In this document: positions 29,063-37,389 of the stretch, piece by piece | How the letters are laid out: each line of letters begins with the position of its first letter | Numbering within the stretch: position 1 is the stretch's first letter | NCBI GenBank assembly: GCA_039621445.1 | Contig: CP154954.1 | Coordinates: 9,116,634 to 9,180,633 of the forward strand | Direction of reading: 5' to 3' | Origin: Euglena gracilis | Taxonomy: Eukaryota > Euglenida > Euglenophyceae > Euglenales | Length of the DNA: 64,000 nucleotides | Notes under the pieces: generated by a model | The model's input: the letters and a program-made list of their open reading frames with translations, nothing else | Told to the model about the DNA's origin: nothing | The model's database searches: none | Made by a program: the position numbers and the translations under genes

Positions 29063-30133
29063 TCAGATGCCCACCTCTCTTGCATCTCCATCCATCGCCG
29101 TTGGATCGGCGGTAGGGGCCGAGGCTCCTCGGGCTCCATCTTGGATTCCCTCTCCACTCGCCATCGATCCGGTACCCGTGGGTGAGGTTCTCCAAGATTC
29201 CTTCTCAACTCCTTCACTTGCCATTGTCGATGGAGCGGTGGCGGGGTAGTAAACTCCTCCCGACTCCTCCTCAACCCCTGATTGGGGGGATTGCTCATCG
29301 GCCTGAGGTGGCGAGGGGGATGTTGGAGAGGAGGTGGTGACACCCGACCGGGTAACCACCCGTACATCCGTTGCCCCCCCCACCATCAATATCCCCCTTT
29401 TCCCCCCGGATTCCCGCCGAATCAAGCCCACCAAGCCCCTTTCCATGAGTTCCCCCTCCATCATGGATTTCACTTCCTCCCGGGCTTCCAAGCTCCCGTG
29501 GAAGCTTACATCCTCCCATGCGGAGCTCGCCGGGTAGGCATATCGTGACATGGCATCCGCCACGATATTTGTGGGGCCGGGGACATAAACAATCTCTAGG
29601 TCGAACTGAGATAGCGTTTCGTGCCATCTCGCTCGCCTTCCTCGGGGACCCGAGGGGGTGTCGACATGTTCGGTTACCCAATCCTTCAACGCCCTGTGAT
29701 CTGTCGTGATGATCACGGGTTGGAAGCCAATGTAGCTCGCCCATTTCCTTAGAGCAGCCAAAATGGCATAGGTCTCCTTTTCACGGGGAACCCAATTCAA
29801 CTGGCTCTTGGCCAACTTCCGTGAAAAGAAACCCACGGGCACGAGTCGACTCTTGCCGACTTCAATCCCCGAAGATTTTTCCTGCTCCTCGGGGTGAAGT
29901 TGCTCCAAAACGGCACCAATGGCAAAATCACTTGCATCACACCTCAAAACGAATGGACCATCCGGGTTGATTTGGAAGAGCTCAAGCTCCTCCTTCAATT
30001 TTTCTTTCAACCGATGAAAAGCCAAGACTTCCTCCTCGGTCCAATCCAACTTTTTTTGAGATCCCTTTCTCCCGTCATGCCGATTCAATCTCAACTTGGC
30101 CATGAGGGGGGCAGCAAATTCAGTGGTGAACAT
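29063..30133 (-). CDS. RT thumb/connection and RNase H of element 3
   Basis: Begins with TEFAAPLMAKLRLNRHDG, then the connection (LDWTEEEVLAFHRLKEKL) and RNase H: FVLRCDASDFAIGAVLEQL, SRKLAKSQLNW, EKETYAILAALRKW, ITTDHRALKDW and YVPGPTNIVADAMSRYAYPAS. It continues into a Ser/Gly/Thr-rich linker. The overlap with the upstream frame (30120-30133) marks a one-base shift after LTNHYSEY. The Asp residues of RNase H are present. Confidence 0.85.
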   Translation of the reverse strand: MFTTEFAAPLMAKLRLNRHDGRKGSQKKLDWTEEEVLAFHRLKEKLKEELELFQINPDGPFVLRCDASDFAIGAVLEQLHPEEQEKSSGIEVGKSRLVPVGFFSRKLAKSQLNWVPREKETYAILAALRKWASYIGFQPVIITTDHRALKDWVTEHVDTPSGPRGRRARWHETLSQFDLEIVYVPGPTNIVADAMSRYAYPASSAWEDVSFHGSLEAREEVKSMMEGELMERGLVGLIRRESGGKRGILMVGGATDVRVVTRSGVTTSSPTSPSPPQADEQSPQSGVEEESGGVYYPATAPSTMASEGVEKESWRTSPTGTGSMASGEGIQDGARGASAPTADPTAMDGDAREVGI

Positions 30134-32729
30134 ACTCCGAATAATGGTTTGTCAAACCCAAAAAGGCACGAAGTTCGGTCACCACCTTTGGAAGCCCCCA
30201 CCCTTGGACCGGTAAAAGCTTTCCTGGGGAGGGGCTCCTTCGACCCTCCCGCAAAACATGCCCACAAAACTCAACCTCCCGCATGAAAAAGTGGGATTTT
30301 TCGGGGCTACACACGAGATTGTTTTCCTTGAGGCGTTGCAAAACCCGCCTCACATCTTCGGCATGATTTTGGAGAAGCTCCTCCTCCGTTTCCCCCGTGG
30401 ATCCAATAATGATGTCGTCCACGTAGGGATCGACACCGGGAAGTTCTCGCAAAACCCATTCCATCATCCGTTGGAATTGGGCATTTCCATTTTTCAACCC
30501 CATCACCAAAACTTTCCATTGCATGGTGCCCCGGGGGGTTGACATGCAAGTGATGGGTCGGTGCTCCTTTTTCAATGGCATTTGGTGATAGCCATCGGTC
30601 AAATCCAGCACCGTCCAAATTTTGAACTTCCCTTGTCTTTGGAGGATGTGAGAAATTTGGGGGAGGGGATGCCCATCTTTCAGGGTTGCAAGATTTTGGG
30701 GCCTCAAATCCTGCACAAGGCGATACTTTCCCGGGGTTTTCTTGGGTACCGGAAAAGATGGGGTGTTCCACGGACCCGAACCGGGCTCGACCTTCCCCAT
30801 TTTCAAGGCCTCATCCACAAGATGTTGATGAGCCTCCCGTCTCTCACCCGTCATGTGATAGGGCTTTTGACTAACGGGTTTGGCACCCTCCCTCAACCAA
30901 ATTTCGGCTTCCCCGTGTGGACCTCTCACGGGGGGATCTCGAGGGCAAACCCCAGAAAGCGATGAATCCCGAAATTCTTCAACAATCTCCTTTTTCAGGA
31001 CTTCACCGAGGGGGTCTTGGGTCTCCCCCCTCACCTCAATCGCACCCTTCACAAAATTCACATGGGCTGACGCCAAAACCATGTGTTTTGCCACTTCACG
31101 GATGACATCCTCCCCCTCATCTTCCATTTCAAAATGGGCACCCGGGCTGGCCGAAAGTCGCATTATTTTCACCATTTCGACTGCTTGGCGCATTTCCGAT
31201 GGGTCAACCGGAGAATCACCCTCCCCGAAAAAACCATCTGGACACCCGGGCATTGGATCCACCAAATTTTCATCTTCGGATTCCTCGTCCGAAGTCAAAG
31301 GTTGGGGTGAGTCCAAAACACGGTCCCCCCCCAAAACTCTTTCCTTGCCATCGGAGGTGAAACCACACACATATTCCACCAATCGGTAAGGAATACGATA
31401 GGTGAGCTCCTTTTTTGCACTCCCATTTGCCCCACCAAGCTTGGCCTTGTGTGCTCGAAGCTTGTTTGGGTGGTTGGGATCCTTCTCAACCAAATTGGGG
31501 CATGTCGAGTGATCGCAAACGACATTGGGTAGTGAAAGCAAATGCGGACTCCCAAAAAATCTGGTGGGTTTTTGATACCCCCACCTTTCAAATTGGCAAT
31601 GGTCTGCATCCAAAACTGGAAATTTCGCCAAAAGAGCATGCCGGGCAAGGATTCCCGTTCGGGGGGTCTCCAACCACCAAACCTTGGGTCTCAAAAACTT
31701 GATAATCTCAAGCGTTTTTCGCACCAATGCCAGAGCCGGTCCCAACCGTCTCGGCCTACGGCTTAAGGCCAAACTGAATTCGGTACAGGGGGGGCATGCG
31801 GTCACAATCTCAAATTCACCCGGGGAAAAACTTTTCTCGTAATCCCAGGTTGAAATATCCACACACAGGGTGGGGTCCCACTTTGAATCCACATCCACGG
31901 ATATCACGTCGTACCCGTGGTCCCGCAAAACCTTCCCGACACTTCCGGTGCCGGAAAAAAGATCCAAAGCTTTGGGACGAAAATTGTGGATCGCCTGAAT
32001 GGACACAGGGGGGATGGCTCGAATGGAATCTACGATGGTCCCCTTTCCGGCGAGGACGCCGCAAATCCAAACCGAACAACCATCAAAAAATCCTTGAACC
32101 CCGTGTTTTCTTGGCACCACATTCAAATTCCTTTCTGCCAACCAGACATAGGAGAGGATCACATCCTCCTCTATGTCGGCCTCGTATAAAAGTGTAGGAA
32201 TTTTCACCACAACCGCATTTTTGGTGTCCTGCACCACCCCTGAAAATTGCAATTCCACCAAGGCCTCATCCGACCCGCCCTTCACCCTTTGGTTGTTGGC
32301 AGCAACCAAGTTGACGGGTTTTGCCGATGGAGCGAAAAATGAACGGGGGAGCAAATTTCTTTTCACCAAGCAAACTTCTGCCCCCGTGTCGACCAAGGCC
32401 CGAACTTCCTGGGAACCACCCAAGACATCAATTTTGGTTGAAAGATGCAAATGGACCCCCTTCACCCACCCCGCTTTCAAAGCCATCAACCGCCACTCAC
32501 GCAAAACCTCCCGGATGGTAGCGCCATCCGAATTTTCAAGTGGCATCAAATTTTTCATTTCCATCAAAAGATGCTCCACTGCCTCCTCTTCCTCAGGCAA
32601 TGGTTCATCTGACGATGGTGCGGGTGGTTCCGATGAAGAGGACTCCGACATTGCCCCGATCACGTGGAGAGCGGCCATCACACGTGTCAAACAAGGGGGG
32701 GTTGAAGGAGACAAAACATCCCCCCCCAT
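30120..32729 (-). CDS. Protease, cytosine methyltransferase and RT of element 3 pol
   Basis: One open frame of 869 codons. Protease: VRALVDTGAEVCLVKRNL (DTG 114-116) with DVILSYVWL. Methyltransferase (about 252-458): motif I LDLFSGTGSVG (256-263), VISVDVD, motif IV TACPPCTEFS (Cys 315), motif VI-like WWLETPRTG (Glu 354), then QKPTRFFGS and YRIPYRLVEYVCG. RT: FPVPKKTPGKYRLVQDLRP, TVLDLTDGYHQM, RPITCMS, VMGLKNGNAQFQRMM, catalytic DPYVDDIII (YVDD 769-772), EFCGHVLREG. The same frame is open up to the gag UAG. The order protease-methyltransferase-RT differs from element 2. Confidence 0.9.
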   Translation of the reverse strand: MGGDVLSPSTPPCLTRVMAALHVIGAMSESSSSEPPAPSSDEPLPEEEEAVEHLLMEMKNLMPLENSDGATIREVLREWRLMALKAGWVKGVHLHLSTKIDVLGGSQEVRALVDTGAEVCLVKRNLLPRSFFAPSAKPVNLVAANNQRVKGGSDEALVELQFSGVVQDTKNAVVVKIPTLLYEADIEEDVILSYVWLAERNLNVVPRKHGVQGFFDGCSVWICGVLAGKGTIVDSIRAIPPVSIQAIHNFRPKALDLFSGTGSVGKVLRDHGYDVISVDVDSKWDPTLCVDISTWDYEKSFSPGEFEIVTACPPCTEFSLALSRRPRRLGPALALVRKTLEIIKFLRPKVWWLETPRTGILARHALLAKFPVLDADHCQFERWGYQKPTRFFGSPHLLSLPNVVCDHSTCPNLVEKDPNHPNKLRAHKAKLGGANGSAKKELTYRIPYRLVEYVCGFTSDGKERVLGGDRVLDSPQPLTSDEESEDENLVDPMPGCPDGFFGEGDSPVDPSEMRQAVEMVKIMRLSASPGAHFEMEDEGEDVIREVAKHMVLASAHVNFVKGAIEVRGETQDPLGEVLKKEIVEEFRDSSLSGVCPRDPPVRGPHGEAEIWLREGAKPVSQKPYHMTGERREAHQHLVDEALKMGKVEPGSGPWNTPSFPVPKKTPGKYRLVQDLRPQNLATLKDGHPLPQISHILQRQGKFKIWTVLDLTDGYHQMPLKKEHRPITCMSTPRGTMQWKVLVMGLKNGNAQFQRMMEWVLRELPGVDPYVDDIIIGSTGETEEELLQNHAEDVRRVLQRLKENNLVCSPEKSHFFMREVEFCGHVLREGRRSPSPGKLLPVQGWGLPKVVTELRAFLGLTNHYSEYVHH
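31356..31976 (-). other. Methyltransferase domain of element 3 (C5 type)
   Basis: Domain limits within pol. The catalytic Pro-Cys motif and SAM-binding DLFSGTGS are both kept and no frameshift falls inside, so an active fold is conceivable. Motif VI is LETP instead of the usual ENV; the catalytic Glu remains. A Cys-rich insert (VVCDHSTCPNL) replaces part of the usual target-recognition region, at the place where element 2 has CGGKCG. Confidence 0.85.
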
Positions 32730-32774
32730 GGATGGGAGACTTGCATTTGCAGAACCGGCTCCCGAATGGCTCTG

Positions 32775-32783
32775 ACCCCCCTA
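32775..32783 (-). promoter_or_regulatory. Candidate stop-codon readthrough site TAG-GGG-GGT-CAG (gag/pol, element 3)
   Basis: Gag stops with GAG TAG GGG GGT CAG AGC. No other stop lies between this UAG and the protease frame. The codons after the stop resemble the UAG-GGA-GGU-CAG context of gammaretroviral gag-pol readthrough, where a downstream pseudoknot is also needed; such a structure was not tested here. Confidence 0.6.
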
Positions 32784-34439
32784 CTCAGAGGATTGGGCGA
32801 TGGGAGGAGTGTCTTTCACCCCCTTCGGCCCCTTCTCCTCCGACTTTGGAGGCCCACCCCCCCAACGAGCCTTTTGTGCAAACGAGCATTTTCTGAAGTC
32901 ATGGATGAACTCCCTGCCCGCCTTTTTGCATGTGAAGCACTCCCCCTTGGACGAAGGGGATTTTGCACTCGGGCCCTTTCCCTGGGAGGCTGGTTTCCCA
33001 CCCCACTTCTCCGGGTAGGATTGAGCCTTCGGCTTCCAAGATGATTTCCCTTTGGTCGGAGAATCTTTCTTGGTAGTTTCCCCCCCACCGTTCTTGGGAG
33101 GGTCATCAACAAAAACTCGCACTTTTGCTGGGGAGGGGGATTTTGGCTTTTCCTCCAACCCATATGCATTCCGAGTGGCAACATATTCCTGCTCCGTCCG
33201 CAGGAATGAGGTGACAAATTCAAAAATTTCATCACCCGTCATTTGATATTCATGACAGGTTGCAGAAACTTTCAGACCATCCATGAGGAACCCATCCAAA
33301 GCCAAGAATTGATCCCGTTCGGCTTTGTCGTGGCACTCAAACACATAACTCCCCACCCCCTCATGGTGTCTCGGGAGTCGGTGTCCAATCACCCCCCTCA
33401 ACTCCTGGAGAAACGGTTCACCCATGAGATTCCGGGGGAGGGAAATGCGAACCCACGGTTTGTCCCTCCTTTTTTTGGCCTGCTCAATCATCACCTTTTT
33501 TTGCAAAAATGGGGGCATCTTGCAGAAAATGAGTTGCCATTCCTCGGCATCGGTTCGGTCTTCCACTCGGTCCCTTTTGGCCACAAACTGCGCCTCAAAT
33601 TTCACCCAATCCAAAAGGGTGAGTTGTGCGTTGGGGGGACCCGAGCATTTGAGTGACACCCGATGCCAATCAGCCCTACTTTGTCTGAGGGTATCCACCC
33701 CAAACTCTCTCCGAAATTCTTCCCGAAAACTTTTGTAGGTCATGTTTCTGTCCCTACTCATTCGGGTTTTCAGTTTTAGGGATGTTGCCTCATCGAGGCA
33801 GCTGCGAAACTCCATCAACATGGCAAAATCGGAGAGATGGTAGGGGGAGGTTTCTTGGATTATTCTTTCCACCTCCTCCCATTTTCTTTCAAACTCGGGG
33901 GCATCTTGCACCAACCCAGAAAATCGAGGTTTTTCCATTTGTCGCCAAACCTCTTGCATAATGGGGTTCATTGGTGCCATTGCCATAAATCCCGGAACAC
34001 CTTGCCCCAAAACGTTGACATGGGTTTGGGGACCCATGCTTTCAAAATTGTTTGGGCTCGGTGCAAAAGAAAAAGGAGTGTTCATGGGCATGAAACCGGG
34101 AGGTGCTTGTGAGGGTTGAACAATGGGTTTTGGTGGCACCAGCCTTGCTGTGGTGGTTTGAGTTGAAGAACCACCATCCTTCGGGTTGTTCGCAAAAGTT
34201 GCACCCGAACTTTGACCCGAATCGCTGGTCCCCCTCCCCAAATCTTGCAACGGGGGGGGTCGCAATTCCCCCTTGCGTTGAATTCGCAAGGCTGCCATTT
34301 CTTCCCTCAACTTCAGAATTTCGTTTTCCAACTCCATCACCCGGGGGGATTTTCTTGCAGGGTCCTCGGGTTTGGGGTTGGTCGGGGGATTCATGCTATG
34401 GATGGGGGGGGGGCAATTCCACGGGTTGCCTCGGCACAC
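32781..34439 (-). CDS. Gag (capsid and zinc knuckle) of element 3
   Basis: Residues about 150-330 resemble the gypsy Gag capsid region (PRFSGLVQDAPEFERKWEEV, SYKSFREEF-like YKSFREEFRREFG). Lys/Ser/Pro-rich sequence follows, then an atypical knuckle CFTCKKAGREFIHDFRKC (501-518; C-x2-C-x8-H-x4-C, with a longer central loop than the usual x4). It ends with GAG TAG GGG and continues in frame into pol. The N terminus overlaps the upstream coiled-coil frame by 44 nt around a C9 tract, so both may form a single Gag. Confidence 0.8.
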   Translation of the reverse strand: MCRGNPWNCPPPIHSMNPPTNPKPEDPARKSPRVMELENEILKLREEMAALRIQRKGELRPPPLQDLGRGTSDSGQSSGATFANNPKDGGSSTQTTTARLVPPKPIVQPSQAPPGFMPMNTPFSFAPSPNNFESMGPQTHVNVLGQGVPGFMAMAPMNPIMQEVWRQMEKPRFSGLVQDAPEFERKWEEVERIIQETSPYHLSDFAMLMEFRSCLDEATSLKLKTRMSRDRNMTYKSFREEFRREFGVDTLRQSRADWHRVSLKCSGPPNAQLTLLDWVKFEAQFVAKRDRVEDRTDAEEWQLIFCKMPPFLQKKVMIEQAKKRRDKPWVRISLPRNLMGEPFLQELRGVIGHRLPRHHEGVGSYVFECHDKAERDQFLALDGFLMDGLKVSATCHEYQMTGDEIFEFVTSFLRTEQEYVATRNAYGLEEKPKSPSPAKVRVFVDDPPKNGGGETTKKDSPTKGKSSWKPKAQSYPEKWGGKPASQGKGPSAKSPSSKGECFTCKKAGREFIHDFRKCSFAQKARWGGGPPKSEEKGPKGVKDTPPIAQSSE

Positions 34440-36282
34440 CCGTGACCACTGGTGCTGGTGCAGCTTGCGGCTGTGGCTTTGCTGTAGAAGTCGTAGTACT
34501 TGTTGTACAGCTCGGCCGGGTCGGGAGCCCAGCCTCCTTTGGGGCCTTGGCCTCGACGGGGGCCTTGGCTTCGGTGGGGGCCTTGGTCTCGGTGGGGGCC
34601 TTGGTTTCTTGCCGTTGCTGCTCCTGCACCTTGGTGATGAGGGCCCCTACGAGAGGTTGGAGCCCCCCCAAGGCACCCTCCAATGCCGATGTTTTTTCAT
34701 GCAAGAACTGAACCTTCTGGGTCAAAACCCCCATGGATTCTCGCAAGATGGGTAGGTTTCCCATACCCCCCTCAACTTGCTCGATCCTTGCCCCCAAGGA
34801 TTGAATTGCAGTTTCCATGGCTGTCCCCATTTGAGCCACTTTCTTCTCCCCCAATTCCATTTGTTGAAAAATGTGGAGTTGATCCCGTAAACTCTCCTTT
34901 TGGATGGTGTCCATCAATTTTTTGTCCCATGAAGCATTCATGGTCTGCATTTCACCACCCATTTCCTCGGAAAGTTCTCTCCACATGACTTGGACTTCCC
35001 CCCGCACATCATCGAAAAGCTGATGCACCTCCTTCTCAAATTTTTCCATCCCCAACCGGAAGGAATCCATGGTTTGCCTTTGAGAAATGACCTCGGTCCC
35101 CAAAGATTGGACATTTTGGGCCCCCTCGCTCCCATGAGCTGAAAGGAGCATGGCCTCCCTAGCCCCCCTTTCCACCCGTTCCTCTACAGAGTGGATTTGG
35201 AGCTTTTGGGCCATACATTCAGCATTGGTATTTTGCACCAACGCCGAAAGGGTTGAAATGTCCCTCCCCCCTTTTTCCATCCGTTCTTCTACCGAATGGA
35301 TTAGGAGTTTTTGGGTTTGAAATTCGGCCCCTGCACTTCTCATCCAAGCAACCAACTCCTCGCACGAATTTCGCAAGGATTGGATTTCCTTCATGTGAAT
35401 TTCTTGGTTTTTGAGGAAATTTTCATTTTCCCTCTGAAGAACCAAAAGTGTGCCCTTGATCTCCGGCACAACTTGTTCAAACTTTGCCATGTAGGGGAAA
35501 ACCACCTTTTCCATGGCTTGAACACCTAAAAATGCTTGATTTGCAACCTCCCTTGCCGTCAAATCGGCAAAGTTTTGAACACCGGTTGCAGAACTTTCGG
35601 TGGGTCTTTCACAAATTTCTGGTACCTCCGGATCTTCGCTATGATAATCCGGGGGGTCCAAATCGGAGGGGTTTTCTTCCTCCATTGCCTCCCCCTCACC
35701 AGCTACCCTAATCATGCACACCCTAGCTACCGTGTTCTCATCCACGGTGATTGGGCATACAACGGGAGGTGGAGGAGGGGCACACCGATAGGGAGGGGGC
35801 TGGTCATAGCTCTGATTCGGCCAATTGCAAGGGCCCTTCGGGCCATCTTGGACTCTGTCTTGAATTGGTTGCCATTTGAAACCATCTTGATTGAGGAGCT
35901 GTGGACACGAGGGGTTTTCAAAGCCACAACCCCCGTCACAGCCGGAACCAAGGTCATGGGGGGCATTTTCAAAATCACCTCCCCCATTATGGCAGAAATA
36001 GTTGCTTTGAGTCCCGATTTGACCTTGCCCAAAAACCTCCCGAACTTCACCAACCAAAATCGGCTTGGTTTCTGTTCTGGAATCCTCTGAAGGATCGGTG
36101 TTGCTATTCACCGATTTGAGCAAAACTTTGGAGGGATTTTCCACTCCCCCCTCGAAATGCCCAAAGACAGTCTCTGTTAGGGATCTTGCAGGAAAGTTGG
36201 TTGAAAAGGAGAATTCACCACCACTCTTTCCATGGCTCAGATCACAGGGGGGATTCTCCGGACAGGCACCTCTGCATACCAT
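34396..36282 (-). CDS. N-terminal coiled-coil Gag of element 3
   Basis: Open from the LTR edge (an ATG formed by the last LTR base and the PBS) to 34396. The first 170 residues are Cys/Gly/Pro-rich and may be leader; MIRVAGEGEAMEEENPSDLD is a likelier start (about 35700). Residues encoded by about 35560-34640 form long heptad-rich helices (MEKVVFPYMAKFEQVVPEIK, EERMEKGGRDISTLSALV and repeats of HSVEER), that is, a coiled coil. The end has repeated KAPTE[TA]KAPTEAKAP units. The frame stops after a C9 tract beside the zinc-knuckle Gag frame. The frame is also open upstream through part of the LTR (to 36654). Confidence 0.65.
   Translation of the reverse strand: MVCRGACPENPPCDLSHGKSGGEFSFSTNFPARSLTETVFGHFEGGVENPSKVLLKSVNSNTDPSEDSRTETKPILVGEVREVFGQGQIGTQSNYFCHNGGGDFENAPHDLGSGCDGGCGFENPSCPQLLNQDGFKWQPIQDRVQDGPKGPCNWPNQSYDQPPPYRCAPPPPPVVCPITVDENTVARVCMIRVAGEGEAMEEENPSDLDPPDYHSEDPEVPEICERPTESSATGVQNFADLTAREVANQAFLGVQAMEKVVFPYMAKFEQVVPEIKGTLLVLQRENENFLKNQEIHMKEIQSLRNSCEELVAWMRSAGAEFQTQKLLIHSVEERMEKGGRDISTLSALVQNTNAECMAQKLQIHSVEERVERGAREAMLLSAHGSEGAQNVQSLGTEVISQRQTMDSFRLGMEKFEKEVHQLFDDVRGEVQVMWRELSEEMGGEMQTMNASWDKKLMDTIQKESLRDQLHIFQQMELGEKKVAQMGTAMETAIQSLGARIEQVEGGMGNLPILRESMGVLTQKVQFLHEKTSALEGALGGLQPLVGALITKVQEQQRQETKAPTETKAPTEAKAPVEAKAPKEAGLPTRPSCTTSTTTSTAKPQPQAAPAPVVTGVPRQPVELPPPHP
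36269..36281 (-). other. Primer-binding site of element 3
   Basis: The - strand reads TGGTATGCAGAGG directly after the LTR end TTAACA. It equals the element 2 site with one extra T, so the primer is probably the same initiator tRNA-Met with a bulge, or a close isoacceptor. Confidence 0.65.
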
Positions 36283-37135
36283 GTTAAGTCCTAAGGCGGA
36301 GGGACCTTCGGTACCTCCGTTTCCCCTAGGTTGCGTAGGATCGATTAACCTATCCGGCCTCGCATCCCCTGTTGCCTGAGCCCAACCACCCATTTCTAGA
36401 TCCTCCTCCCCAACCCAGATCCCTTTTTTCTGGCAACCCAGCACACCGCCATAAGGAGGTGTCGCTCCTCCCGCCGGCGCTTCTTCCCCATTTCTTTTGC
36501 ACTGGTGCGCACTAACATTCTCAATTGGAATTCCATTCCCTAAAATAAAAGAAACAATTGCACAAAAAGTGGAGGACATTGAAGAAAGTACTTGCGGGGT
36601 TGTTCGAGGTGCGAGGGTAGGCGCGACGTGCACTTTAGGCTTGTCAACACCCAAAACTTGAGAATCCCAATAGTATTGTCAAGTAACCACAAAGATAAAC
36701 CACAACAATCAGATCCACAGATTGAATTGGCAATAATCAATTGATCCAATGATGTGGCCCAAAAGAAGACCCACCTGAGATTAGAAAGGGGGGGAGTAGG
36801 CACAACCCTTTCCTACCGCGCTGATTGCGCGCTTTTCTGGGTTATCTTCCCCACACCCATCCCAGGTATGCGCGCCCGGCTCCCAGCCGGGCGCTCACCA
36901 CCACGCTCCCCAAGGCATGGTGTATTCAAACCCCCAGGTCCATAACCCTTTGCGCTCACACTTCCCCAACCCAAAATTTGGAGTTGCGTGGGCTTGCGTC
37001 CCTTCCCACACCCATTGCCGCTTTTAGCGTATAAAAATTGCCCCTTGCCTCAAAAAATGGCGCATGGGTCCAAGCGGCGCCTTAGGCGTCTAAGGGAAGT
37101 ATTGGGTAAAGGACCAAACTGATGTCGGAGAGAAA
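36282..37135 (-). repeat. 5' LTR of element 3, portion left of the DIRS insertion
   Basis: Matches 24931-25784. Ends after GTCGGAGAGAAA where DIRS B begins. Confidence 0.93.
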
Positions 37136-37257
37136 GACCATTCGGGCTCCGCACTGCGAGATGGTGAGGTCCTGCTTTCCTTGCCGGCTGTTCTGTTCTG
37201 GTGTGTTTGTGCGTGCGCGGGGAGTGCTTCTTACTGCTTTTTGTTGCCGGAGTTGGC
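37136..37257 (+). repeat. Left terminal repeat of DIRS B
   Basis: 37160-37257 is the inverse of 41620-41718. The outermost 34 bp recur inverted at 41301-41334 in the internal complementary region. Confidence 0.92.
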
Positions 37258-37389
37258 TGATTCCTATTTCTGCCCTTCGACCTCAAGGAGAAAGAGTTTT
37301 ACTACTACGAGTTCAAGTGGAATTGTTTTTCGAGGAGTTCTACCTTCCCGAGAACCAATACTCTTACCAACTGGTGGACCGAACTTTCT

